DNA of 64,000 nt from Chitinophaga japonensis (GCF_007830125.1 NZ_VLLG01000004.1:670326-734325); one strand, 5' to 3'; shown: positions 8,613-16,470, numbered from the stretch's first letter. Translations and numbers: made by a program. The notes: generated by a model not told the origin, from the letters alone.

Positions 8613-9044
8613 TTAGTTTAAAAGATGATAGAAAATAGTGTCCAATGAAAACCGGCCCGCTCCCAGGAACAGGAGCAGGAGCAGCGCGATAGTGTACATA
8701 TACGGAACATCGCGCACCTCCAGGCTGTCACGCCGGTGCACCACGAAATAGCCAACCGCCGTTACGCCGATGGTAGGGATGACGGCCAGCCGGGTGCCTG
8801 CGCCCAGTATGACCAGGAAGGGCACTACGGTATCCGCAAAGGTGGCCATCCACCCGTTCAGCTTATCCGGCAGGTGCAGCGGGTTGGGCACATGCTCCCG
8901 CTGCCCGTTCTCCACCCGGAACTTCTTCATGCCATGTACGCGGAACAGCTCAATAGCCAGCAGCACCCGGAAACCTAACAGGGCTGCATTAGCCAGGTCG
9001 CTACCGAGGTCCGAATAAAAGAGTGGTTTTATGAGTTCGATCAT
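8613..9044 (-). CDS. DoxX family membrane protein
   Basis: 143 residues with four predicted membrane helices in DoxX style (GFRVLLAIELFRVHGMKK, FADTVVPFLVILGAGTRL, GVTAVGYFVVH, IALLLLLFLGAGRFSLD). The reading frame is open up to 9263, but the extension overlaps the 3' end of the amidohydrolase gene. The ATG at 9044 (MIELIKP) lies 10 bp after that gene's stop and is the natural start. DoxX-type proteins have been tied to redox and thiol stress in some bacteria and to quinone chemistry in others; the role here is unknown. It is flanked by amidohydrolase and dps with short gaps, so it is inside the operon. Confidence 0.85.
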   Translation of the reverse strand: MIELIKPLFYSDLGSDLANAALLGFRVLLAIELFRVHGMKKFRVENGQREHVPNPLHLPDKLNGWMATFADTVVPFLVILGAGTRLAVIPTIGVTAVGYFVVHRRDSLEVRDVPYMYTIALLLLLFLGAGRFSLDTIFYHLLN

Positions 9045-9054
9045 ACCTGAATTT

Positions 9055-10983
9055 TTAAAAAGCGAAACAAGAACATCCCAATACGCCCCAGAAAGCGCTG
9101 TAGTTGTTGACCGGCACTGCACTGCGCCGGGCGCGGTCATGATCATGCCCATGTACATTACAACTGCCGCTGCAGCAATGGACAGCGGCCGAAATTGCGG
9201 CTGCGTCACCGCCGAAGTTACTTCGCTCCGCCGGCCGCTGCCGGCCGGGTCTTGCGGCAGCATAGTATCCCCCGTTCCGGCTTACCGGCGACCAGTCGGG
9301 CAGGATAGGGATGGGTGGCGGCGCATAACCCGCAAACTCATCTTTCGCGTATACGATCTTACCGCCTACCATGGTCAGCACCGATTCAATGGATTTGACA
9401 CCATCCTCTTCCACGCTGAAATAGTCTGCATCCAGTACAGCCAGGTCTGCCAACTGACCGGCTTTGATGGCGCCCTTCTTTTGCTGTTCGTTGGAGAACC
9501 AGGCGCTGCCCCGGGTATACAGCTCCAGGGCCGTTTCCCGGCTCAGCCGCTGCTCATCCCCGTAAAGCTGCAGCCCGCCTACAGTTCTACCTGCGGACAG
9601 CCAGTAAAGGGCCACCCAGGGATTGTAGCTGCTTACACGGGTAGCGTCTGTACCCGCTCCCACCTGCACACCGGCCTGCAGCATTCGCTTTACAGGCGGC
9701 GTATGCGCCGCAGTTGCAGCACCATAGCGATCGGTGAAATATTCACCCTGGAAAGCCATGCGGCTTTGAATGGCGATCCCGCCGCCCAGGGCTTTCACCC
9801 GGTCTATATTGCGCTCGTCAATCGTTTCCGCGTGGTCAAACATCCAGGGCAGCCCGTCAAAAGGAATGTCGCGGTTCACTTTTTCAAAAACATCCAGGAA
9901 GCGGCTGATGCTTTCATTATAGGTAGCGTGCAGGCGGAAAGGCCAGCGTTGTGCTACCAGCAGGCGCACCACCCGATCCAGTTCTTCCTCCATTACATCC
10001 GGGAGCTCCGGTCGTGGCTGTACGAAATCCTCGAAGTCGGCGGCGGAGAACACCAGCATTTCACCGGCGCCGTTGTGACGGTACATATCCGAGCCCTGGT
10101 ACAGCTTCACTGACTGCGTCCAGTGCCGGAAATCCTCCAGCTCCTGCTTCGGACGCTGGGTAAAGAGATTATAGGCAATCCTGACGGTCAGTTGCTCCTT
10201 TTCATGCAGCTCGTTGATAACCTCGTAATCGTCCGGGTAATTCTGGAAGCCGCCGCCGGCATCTATCACGCTGGTAATGCCGAAGCGGTTCAGTTCCGTC
10301 ATGAAATGACGGGTAGAGTTCACCTGCTGTTCATAAGGCAGCTTAGGCCCCTTGGCCAGCGTGGAATACAAGATCAGGGCATTGGGACTGGCCAGTATCA
10401 GGCCGGTCGGCTCGCCCCTGGCATCCTTTTCAATGTGGCCACCAGGGGGGGCCGGCGTATCCCTGGTAAAGCCCACCGCGCGGATGGCAGCCCGGTTCAA
10501 CAAAGCACGGTCATACAGGTGCATAATGAAAACGGGCGTGTCCGGCGCGATCGCATTGATCTCATCGAGCGTGGGCATGCGCTTTTCTGCAAACTGGTGC
10601 TCCGTCCATCCGCCTACCACCCGCACCCATTGTGGCGACGGCGTAACGGCCACCTGGTCCTTCAGCATGCGGAGGGCGTCCGCCAGTGAAGGCACGCCGT
10701 CCCAGCGCAGCTCCAGGTTATAATTCAACCCGCCGCGAATCAGGTGTATATGGGAATCGATCAGGCCCGGGATAGTGCGTTTGCCTTTCAGGTCAATGAC
10801 CTGCGTAGTTTCCGACCGGTACTGGTTCAATACGGTCGCATCGTCCCCTACGGCAATGAATTTCCCGTCCCTGACAGCCACCGCGGTAGCCGACGGGTTT
10901 TGCGGGTCCACTGTATGGATCCTGCCGTTAAATAAGATCATATCTGCTTGTGTCATGATGCTTGTCATAATCATGGCTTGCAT
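9055..10983 (-). CDS. YtcJ-like amidohydrolase (Amidohydro_3) with Cys/His-rich C-terminal tail
   Basis: 642 residues. The start of the metal-dependent TIM barrel is clear: ADMILFNGRIHTVDP, then GKRTIPGLIDSHIHL with metal ligands His78 and His80. Further on are HDAETID-like MFDHAETIDERN and the C-terminal metal site GAGTDATRVSSYNPW. It ends in the composite sandwich plus an unusual tail of ~50 residues rich in Cys and His (HCCSGSC, HGHDHD, final LGCSCFAF). I first suspected a frameshift, but I recall similar CxC-F endings in homologues and the next gene starts just after the stop, so the tail is probably genuine. Likely reaction: hydrolysis of an amide or similar bond in a small molecule. No signal peptide. 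It starts 12 bp after the barrel gene. Confidence 0.88.
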   Translation of the reverse strand: MQAMIMTSIMTQADMILFNGRIHTVDPQNPSATAVAVRDGKFIAVGDDATVLNQYRSETTQVIDLKGKRTIPGLIDSHIHLIRGGLNYNLELRWDGVPSLADALRMLKDQVAVTPSPQWVRVVGGWTEHQFAEKRMPTLDEINAIAPDTPVFIMHLYDRALLNRAAIRAVGFTRDTPAPPGGHIEKDARGEPTGLILASPNALILYSTLAKGPKLPYEQQVNSTRHFMTELNRFGITSVIDAGGGFQNYPDDYEVINELHEKEQLTVRIAYNLFTQRPKQELEDFRHWTQSVKLYQGSDMYRHNGAGEMLVFSAADFEDFVQPRPELPDVMEEELDRVVRLLVAQRWPFRLHATYNESISRFLDVFEKVNRDIPFDGLPWMFDHAETIDERNIDRVKALGGGIAIQSRMAFQGEYFTDRYGAATAAHTPPVKRMLQAGVQVGAGTDATRVSSYNPWVALYWLSAGRTVGGLQLYGDEQRLSRETALELYTRGSAWFSNEQQKKGAIKAGQLADLAVLDADYFSVEEDGVKSIESVLTMVGGKIVYAKDEFAGYAPPPIPILPDWSPVSRNGGYYAAARPGRQRPAERSNFGGDAAAISAAVHCCSGSCNVHGHDHDRARRSAVPVNNYSAFWGVLGCSCFAF

Positions 10984-10995
10984 TATTTACGGTTA

Positions 10996-12384
10996 TTAAA
11001 ATTTGAAGGTCAGCCGGGCATTCACAAAAACGCCATTCTCCGGCGCAGCAACCAGGTCCTTTACAAAAGCGCCCACCCGGAAATACTGGATGCCGCAGTT
11101 AAGTGATGCAAACCGGTTGGGAGTATACACCAGGCTGGCCAGATAGGCCGTACCGATATACCTTTCCCGTGAAGCGGCCCCGCCGAAATTGAAGCCCCCA
11201 CTTGGCCGGTATACGCCGTCCTGCAGGGAATACCGCCAGTTCATCACCACATCTGCCTGCGCCAGCAATTGTTTACCGATATGGACGTTTGCATAGGGAT
11301 GGATGTCTATCAGGTTCACCGGGCCTATCTGCGGGCTGAACCCGAAATATCCCCCTTTGGGATACAGCGGGTTGAACGTTTGCAGATGCCCGTCACCCTG
11401 CTGCCGGTCCCCTGAGATGTAGTCGTTCCGGAGGTTGATGGAAGGCTGTCCCCAGGCGTGCCGGAAGTGGTAACCGAGGTCGGCGGAGGCGGTCCAGGCA
11501 CGGATGCGGCCCGCGCCGAATGTGCCGAACTGGATCACGGATTCCAGGTTATAGATAAACCCGCCACCGTGCCGCCATATCCTGGCCCCCAGCGAATGAC
11601 GCCGTTCCTTTTCGCGCCCCTCTTCAAACTCAGACCCGTCCCTGCGGAAACCCAGGTAATACAGGTCGATGTTGGGAAACCGGGGGATGATGATCTTCGT
11701 ATAGACGCCCCAGAAGTTCAGCTCCCGGGTAGGCTTGTTGTCGAATGCTCCCGTTCTTACCGAGTCGGCCATCATCAGGAATCCGTCTATGGCAAGGTTC
11801 GGTGTAGCATACATCAATTTGGCGCCGGTAAAGGCCAGCCGGAGGTTGGGCGCCTCCTGGACAGAGATCAGCCTCCCGCTGCCATAGTTCAGCTCCTGCT
11901 TCCCCAACCGGGCGGTCAGCGTCCGGTGTGGCTTATGCAGGATCACTGCATCTACGAAAAGGTTCTGGATATTCAGCTTGTCTTCATCGATAGGGCGCGG
12001 CCCGTTCTTACGGCCGTTCTCCCAGGCGCTCCTCACCTGTACAAAGAGCCGGAAGTGCGGCCCGGCGTGGAGATCGGCGTGGAGATTGTATCGTTGCAGC
12101 AAGAAGCTGTTGTGCCCAAGGCCCAGCCGCCCCCAGTCCTCGTTACGAAAATCCACATACTCCCACCGGAGCTCACCGCCTGCGGTCACGTATACTGTCT
12201 TCCTGCTGTTCAGCGGCGTATACTTGATACCGTTATAAAAAGTCCGTGTGGAATCCCGGTATTGCTCATAATGCTCGTCAAACCGCATCAGCCCGAAGCT
12301 TTGACTGTTTGCCTGGTTACAGGCCAGGCAAACAGTCAGCATAGCAGCAATGCGCCTGCCGGTCCTGGAGAACAGCACCCGCAT
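10996..12384 (-). CDS. Outer-membrane beta-barrel protein, alginate-export (Alginate_exp) family
   Basis: 462 residues with a signal peptide (MRVLFSRTGRRIAAMLTVCL, cut near NSQS). Alternating beta-strand patterns continue to a C-terminal Phe (ARLTFKF), as expected of an outer-membrane barrel. Motifs resemble Alginate_exp porins (GGELRWEYVDFRNEDW, LFVQVRSAWENGRK, LGKQELNYGSGRLISVQEAPN, TAYLASLVYTPNRF). The frame is open to 12441, but the ATG at 12384 lies one base after the hydrolase stop codon and gives a proper signal peptide. Related barrels pass polysaccharides or small organic acids. In this operon it probably admits the substrate of the hydrolase and amidohydrolase. Confidence 0.85.
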   Translation of the reverse strand: MRVLFSRTGRRIAAMLTVCLACNQANSQSFGLMRFDEHYEQYRDSTRTFYNGIKYTPLNSRKTVYVTAGGELRWEYVDFRNEDWGRLGLGHNSFLLQRYNLHADLHAGPHFRLFVQVRSAWENGRKNGPRPIDEDKLNIQNLFVDAVILHKPHRTLTARLGKQELNYGSGRLISVQEAPNLRLAFTGAKLMYATPNLAIDGFLMMADSVRTGAFDNKPTRELNFWGVYTKIIIPRFPNIDLYYLGFRRDGSEFEEGREKERRHSLGARIWRHGGGFIYNLESVIQFGTFGAGRIRAWTASADLGYHFRHAWGQPSINLRNDYISGDRQQGDGHLQTFNPLYPKGGYFGFSPQIGPVNLIDIHPYANVHIGKQLLAQADVVMNWRYSLQDGVYRPSGGFNFGGAASRERYIGTAYLASLVYTPNRFASLNCGIQYFRVGAFVKDLVAAPENGVFVNARLTFKF

Positions 12385-12385
12385 C

Positions 12386-13018
12386 CTAGTGCTGCAGCAT
12401 GTTGTGCGCATAATGAATACCGATGCCATAGGCGCCTCCATACTGCTTCATCAGGTCTGTGACCGCAGCATAGGTTTCCTGCCGCGCCCAATCGCGCTGC
12501 AGCTCCAGCAGGTACTGGATGGAGGTCATGGGTATAACGCCGGCATGCACCATACGCTGTACTGCGCGCTCATGCGCCTCCGTGCTCACATCGCCGCAGG
12601 CATCGGTGATCACATACACGGTATACCCTTCCTCCAGCGCAGACAGTGCCGGTCCCACAATACAAACGCCGGTCCAGAGCCCGGCCATCACCAGTTTCTT
12701 TTTGCCTTTACCGGCAATGGCTTTATAAGCGGCTTCATCTTCCCAGGTGTTCATAGTCGTGCGATCAATATAACCGGAAGTGGCCTGCGGGTAAAAAACC
12801 TCTACCTCCGGAAATACCGGGCCTGAAAAAGTTTGTTCCGCTACAGTAGTGACAACGGTAGGAACATTGAAGATCTTTGATGCGCCTGCAATGATGGCGG
12901 TATTGGTCCTCAATTCGCTCAGGGGAATGCTTTTGGTGGCAAAGCCCATCTGGCCTTCAAAGTCAATTAGTACCAATGCATGGTTGTCGGGAGACAATAA
13001 GTTGGGTGATGGTTTCAT
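12386..13018 (-). CDS. Isochorismatase-family (YcaC-like) cysteine hydrolase
   Basis: 210 residues. The family's catalytic triad is visible: Asp19 (LVLIDFEGQM), a Lys in GKGKKKLVMAG (~106-108) and nucleophile Cys119 (GLWTGVCIVG). The rest matches YcaC-like members, which hydrolyse C-N bonds of small amides or have unknown substrates; the true isochorismatase reaction is unlikely. It is the first gene of the leftward operon that continues through barrel, amidohydrolase, DoxX, Dps, DUF1275, kinase and regulator, with gaps of 47 bp or less. A predicted sigma-54 promoter (13048-13064) and a perfect palindrome (13117-13132) precede it, so it is likely induced by one of the two sigma-54 activators encoded nearby. 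Confidence 0.9.
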   Translation of the reverse strand: MKPSPNLLSPDNHALVLIDFEGQMGFATKSIPLSELRTNTAIIAGASKIFNVPTVVTTVAEQTFSGPVFPEVEVFYPQATSGYIDRTTMNTWEDEAAYKAIAGKGKKKLVMAGLWTGVCIVGPALSALEEGYTVYVITDACGDVSTEAHERAVQRMVHAGVIPMTSIQYLLELQRDWARQETYAAVTDLMKQYGGAYGIGIHYAHNMLQH

Positions 13019-13047
13019 GAATCATTAATTTGTTAGGCCGTAGAATA

Positions 13048-13064
13048 GTCAATAAGAATGCCAC
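13048..13064 (-). promoter_or_regulatory. Predicted sigma-54 (-24/-12) promoter of the hydrolase operon
   Basis: The minus strand reads TGGCA-TTCTTA-TTGA, matching TGGCACG-N4-TTGC at the -26 T, the -25/-24 GG, CA and TTG, with A instead of C at -12. The predicted start is near 13037, 19 nt before the ATG. The GG lies 55 bp from the palindrome at 13117, exactly as in the esterase promoter. Confidence 0.62.
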
Positions 13065-13116
13065 CTTGCAACATACTGATTATAATATAGTTATACTGAA
13101 GCCTCCAAATTAGCCG

Positions 13117-13132
13117 TTACGATATATCGTAA
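13117..13132. promoter_or_regulatory. Putative activator-binding palindrome (upstream activating sequence) 2
   Basis: TTACGATATATCGTAA is a perfect 16-bp palindrome whose centre is about 87 bp upstream of the predicted start of the hydrolase operon. It differs from the copy at 1962-1977 at a single position. Confidence 0.62.
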
Positions 13133-13178
13133 TTTTATGAAGCCGTTCATGATTTTGCAAACAGCATACAGTAAATGC

Positions 13179-13231
13179 GACGCCCGGCGAAGCTGTGAGC
13201 CGGTGCTGCACAACCTCGCCGGGCGTCTTTT
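13179..13231. terminator. Strong hairpin with 12-bp perfect stem
   Basis: GACGCCCGGCGA (13179-13190) and TCGCCGGGCGTC (13216-13227) form a perfect stem around a 25-nt loop, followed on the plus strand by TTTT. It could end the leftward transcript of the small secreted protein (stop 13257), although the T-run is on the other side. No rightward gene lies upstream. Confidence 0.45.
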
Positions 13232-13256
13232 CAATGACCATCGGTCATGGTTCCCG

Positions 13257-13667
13257 TTACTGCCTTCTGTTCGCTTTATTAGCCTGATAAGTACTTCTCC
13301 TGTTTGCCTGGTTGGACTGGTGGCGGGACTGCTTCACTTGCGCGTTCTGCGTTCTCCGTTCACTACGGTTGGTCTGATTGGCGGTACGCACGCTTTGCGC
13401 TTCCTCCTTTGTAACTGCGCCGTCGGCAGTGGCAGATTGCACATTGGCTTTATTTTCCTGGTAAGTGGCGCTGCGGTTGGCCTTTACTTCCGCGTGCGCA
13501 GCCTGGGTGGCGGACAGGTTGCTTTGCCGTTTAGCCTCACGATTGGCCTTGTTGGCCTGGACAACCTGTTTGGCAGTAGTGTCTGCCTGGGCGGCAGCGG
13601 TGCCGGCTATGCCCAGGGCGGCTGCCAGGAACAGCATAAAAAAACCGGGTTGCATGATCTTTTTCAT
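13257..13667 (-). CDS. Small secreted Asn/Ala/Lys/Gln-rich repetitive protein
   Basis: 136 residues from the ATG at 13667 (MKKIMQPG); the frame is open to 13742, but only this start gives a proper signal peptide (FFMLFLAAALGIAGTAAAQA). The mature chain is low-complexity and basic, made of short recurring blocks (QANKANREAKRQ, HAEVKANRSATYQENKAN, ANQTNRSERR, SNQANRRSTYQANKANRR) that look helical. No enzyme motif is present. It resembles small periplasmic or surface proteins of Chitinophaga-like genomes; I know of no function. It is followed by a strong hairpin and is not tightly linked to its neighbours. Confidence 0.7.
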   Translation of the reverse strand: MKKIMQPGFFMLFLAAALGIAGTAAAQADTTAKQVVQANKANREAKRQSNLSATQAAHAEVKANRSATYQENKANVQSATADGAVTKEEAQSVRTANQTNRSERRTQNAQVKQSRHQSNQANRRSTYQANKANRRQ

Positions 13668-13772
13668 TGTACGGTATTTTTGGTACTGCAATTTGACCCG
13701 CAGCAGGCAACAAAATCCGGCGCCAACCGGTGAAGCTGTCAAAATACCCGCTGAACTGCCAGGCGCGCCCGT

Positions 13773-14462
13773 TCAGTAGATGAAAGGAATGAACTTCCGG
13801 GTGCGTCCTGCATAGGCATCGAAATCCGCCTTGTACTTTGAACGCAGGTGCGCATCCAGTAGGGGAATATTGAAGAAAATGAAAAGGACGGCCAGCAACG
13901 CCGGTATCAGGGCCGCATACCAGTTCCGGGTCAGTATGGCATAGCCGCTTACCCAGAGCAGGTCGCCGAAATAATTGATATGCATGGAATACCTGAACAG
14001 TCCCTCCGTGTACAACCGGCCCTTGTGCGCAGGGGCTTTTTTCCAGAAGTGCCTTTGCAGCTCGCTGCAGGTATTGATAAAAGAGCCCGCAGCAAAAATG
14101 AAGATACCCAGGTAATCGACCCCGTCAATGGGCCTATCCACCGGTAATGCCAGCAATGGAAACCCTACATAATAAACTGCAAAAGCGACCGGCACGCTGA
14201 TAACCTCCGCCCAGGGCATCCTGCGTTTCAGCAGCACCAGCATCATGAAGCTCATGCGCAGGAAAACAATGATGGAAAAGATGAAGAGGATGGTTCTCCT
14301 GGCCGTGGCGCCGCTGCTGTTGGCAATGCCCAGCCAGCCGGCTATCACATCGCCACCGCGCTGGAACATGATCCAACAGGATAGCCAGATCAGCAGCAGC
14401 TCCAGGATAATAACGATTGTTTTCCGGGGAATGCTTTTGCCCTTTTGCGCGTATATATCCAT
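13773..14462 (-). CDS. DUF1295/ICMT-like membrane protein
   Basis: 229 residues with about six hydrophobic helices. The C-terminal third resembles the isoprenylcysteine methyltransferase / steroid 5-alpha-reductase fold of DUF1295 (LYTEGLFRYSMHINYFGDLL, then LLDAHLRSKY, FDAYAGRTRKFIPFIY), which in related enzymes binds SAM or NADPH and a lipid. The substrate is unknown. The family usually has the pattern RYSRHPNYFG; here it is RYSMHINYFG, so the Arg-His-Pro part is altered. It is separated from the next leftward gene by 105 bp and probably transcribed alone or with the small membrane protein upstream. Confidence 0.75.
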   Translation of the reverse strand: MDIYAQKGKSIPRKTIVIILELLLIWLSCWIMFQRGGDVIAGWLGIANSSGATARRTILFIFSIIVFLRMSFMMLVLLKRRMPWAEVISVPVAFAVYYVGFPLLALPVDRPIDGVDYLGIFIFAAGSFINTCSELQRHFWKKAPAHKGRLYTEGLFRYSMHINYFGDLLWVSGYAILTRNWYAALIPALLAVLFIFFNIPLLDAHLRSKYKADFDAYAGRTRKFIPFIY

Positions 14463-14524
14463 AGGCGTTATCGCGCAATATTTATGCCGGAGGTCTTATC
14501 CTGGCACAATTATGCCATATCCTG

Positions 14525-14734
14525 CTATCTCCGCCTTTTCCGGAACCAGTGGCGCTTCCACATCCAGAACCCGCTGAGCACCACCACCGGCAGGAACACA
14601 AACCGCACGGCATTGGCGGCGGCAGGCATGGTGGACACGGGGCCATAAATAAACCCCAGGATAGGAATGCTCAGCAGGATGTGCAGCCAGCGGATGATCT
14701 TTCTTTCTGTTGATGCTTTCAGGTACATATGCAT
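14525..14734 (-). CDS. Small two-helix membrane protein of unknown function
   Basis: 69 residues from the ATG at 14734 (MHMYLKASTERK). Two hydrophobic segments (WLHILLSIPILGFIYGPV and AVRFVFLPVVVLSGFWMW) flank a short loop, and the tail is basic (KRHWFRKRRR), which suggests both ends are cytoplasmic. The frame is open to 14782, but a TAGCTTTG promoter box at 14746-14753 lies downstream of that longer start and 11 bp upstream of this one, so the shorter start is favoured. No family was recognised. Confidence 0.6.
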   Translation of the reverse strand: MHMYLKASTERKIIRWLHILLSIPILGFIYGPVSTMPAAANAVRFVFLPVVVLSGFWMWKRHWFRKRRR

Positions 14735-14745
14735 TTGCTTTTGTA

Positions 14746-14753
14746 CAAAGCTA
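14746..14753 (-). promoter_or_regulatory. -7 box of the small membrane protein gene
   Basis: The minus strand reads TAGCTTTG (consensus TAnnTTTG). It would start transcription a few bases before the ATG at 14734, giving a very short leader, and it argues against the longer start at 14782. Confidence 0.45.
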
Positions 14754-14828
14754 TCAACAGGAGGAAAAGGAAACGGGCGCAATAGACTTCAGGGGGAAAT
14801 GTGTAGACGAAAGGGGAAAGCATAGCCC

Positions 14829-15746
14829 TCACCAGGTAAGCACCACCTTGCCAAACGCCTTGCCCGATTTAAACCTGTAAAAGGCGTCCTGCACCTGCTC
14901 CATGGGAAACACACTGTCTATAACCGGGCTGATGTTATTCCTTTCAACAGCGTTGGCAAGATCGTTCAGTTCCTGCGCATGGCCTACCGAACAGGCCTGC
15001 AGCCGCACATAGTTCGTAATAAGCGGTATCAGGTCTATGCTCAGCCGGGTACCCGTCATCAGGCCGATCAGCCCCAAAAAGCCGTGCTGTTTTACTGACA
15101 GGATGCTTTGCTCAATCGTGTCCGTTCCCGCTACATCCAGCGTTACATCCACCCCAGTCCCACCGTTCAGGCGTTTTACTTCGCCGCTCCATTCCGGCAG
15201 CTCCCTGTAATTGATCACTTCGTCCGCGCCAAGGTCTCTCAGGCGCTGCGCTTTTTCCAGGCTGCCGGTAGTGGCGATCACTTTTAACCCGAACATTTTA
15301 GCGATCTGCAGAGCGAAGAGGGATACGCCGCCGCTCCCTTGCACCAGGATCGTCTGTCCGGCCCGGATATCAGCCTGTTCCACCAGGCATGCCCAGACCG
15401 TGAGCCCGCCGACCGGCAAGGGGGCTGCTGCCGCATCGCTAAGATTGCCCGGCGTACGGACCAGCGTATTTTCCGGCTGTACGGTATACTCCGCCAAAAG
15501 CCCGGGCCGTGAAAAGCCCGTTCTCCACTGATCATGATAAGGCGTATTACGCCCGGCCTCCCAGCGGCTAATGAACGGGATCATTACCCGGTCGCCTTTT
15601 TTCCAGCGGGTCACCTTACTACCCACGCTTTCGACAACGCCCACTCCTTCGGATACAGGGATGTGCGGAAGGGGAATGCCAAAGGATATCCTGTTCTCCA
15701 CCACGATCAGGTCATGAAACTCCAGTGCTGCTGCACCCGGATTCAT
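14829..15746 (-). pseudogene. 5'-truncated zinc-independent alcohol dehydrogenase (MDR family)
   Basis: The 305 visible residues match the MDR quinone-oxidoreductase/alcohol-dehydrogenase family from the first substrate-domain helix onward: LEFHDLIVV, PVSEGVGVVESVG, KKGDRVMIPF, the NAD(P) site QGSGGVSLFALQIAK, then FKSGKAFGKVVLTW at the end. About 30-35 residues that normally precede this (first beta-strands) are missing. In their place, in another frame, is the end of a truncated RHS-type gene overlapping by 35 bp. The ATG at 15746 is probably fortuitous. The Rossmann part is intact, but without the N-terminal strands the protein is unlikely to fold normally. This looks like the right-hand product of a deletion joining two genes. 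Confidence 0.7.
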
Positions 15747-16470
15747 ACGAAAAGTAAATGGTATCCGTCGTGTTGGCTGCTACTATTTTTGTCAGCCGCC
15801 AATGACTGGTATATATAGGCGTCGTCACCTCAGATGACTGGCTCAACTGTTTTTCGTCAAAAATATAGACATCGCCATTGTCATTGGTAATGGTAAAATT
15901 TCCACCGGAATAAACAATTTTATTGTTAGACGCCGGTATCTCCATTACGGATCCATCATGTTTAAAAATGAACTTACCGCTTTGTCCATTGAAATTATAT
16001 TGGAAAATATCCGGTTCTGCATCAGCCAATCCCTTATGTATTTTAAAAAGATAGGTAGCATATGTTCCCTTTGACATTACCACTGAATGTGCATCCGGAG
16101 AGGCAATGTAGCCGGTCCCCGATTCTTCATCCGGCCTGCCGACCATTGTCCGGTATATCATTCCATTGGCATTCAGTGACCATCCCAGACCTACACAACT
16201 AGCCGTTTCATCTACCCGTATGCCCGCCGCATGATAATCCAGTGAAATGGGCAAGGTAATTTTCCCGACACTAATGTTATAAACCGGGATACTGATACCC
16301 GGTATCCCCGTACAAGGGCTCACAGGTATATTGCCAAATTTTCCCAGGCTTGCCACTTCCGGGGCAACCGTACCTACTCTTATCAGATCCGGAGGAGGCG
16401 CGCTTACCTGGGCATGAATGCTGCCTGTTGTTGCAACAGAAATCATTAAGGCTATGACAAACTTATTCAT
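15712..16470 (-). pseudogene. 3'-truncated RHS/YD-repeat-type surface protein (N-terminal part only)
   Basis: 252 residues: a signal peptide (MNKFVIALMISVATTGSIHA) followed by the conserved start of Bacteroidota RHS-type proteins (ASLGKFGNIPVSPCTGIPG, ISIPVYNISVG, LPISLDYHAAGIRVDE, CVGLGWSLNANGMIYRT). Complete relatives run to well over 1,000 residues with YD repeats and a variable tip; here homology ends at TIYFSYES, and the last few codons are foreign sequence from the alcohol dehydrogenase gene in another frame. The two upstream tail-fibre-like genes on the same strand are typical companions. The patch appears more A+T-rich than its neighbours, which fits acquired DNA. Confidence 0.72.

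Noticed and set aside
9055..9263. Possible frameshift at the end of the amidohydrolase gene
   Set aside because: The strange Cys/His tail reads through in frame to a CSCFAF end that I recall in homologues, and the DoxX gene starts 10 bp later. The alternative, a DoxX N-terminal extension to 9263, does not look like DoxX.
9031..10113. Rightward 360-codon frame opposite the amidohydrolase gene
   Set aside because: It is a shadow of the amidohydrolase reading frame; the opposite strand has the conserved metal-site motifs.
11458..12462. Rightward 334-codon frame opposite the outer-membrane barrel gene
   Set aside because: Antisense to the Alginate_exp-like barrel with its signal peptide; Pro/Gly/Val-rich composition typical of shadow frames.
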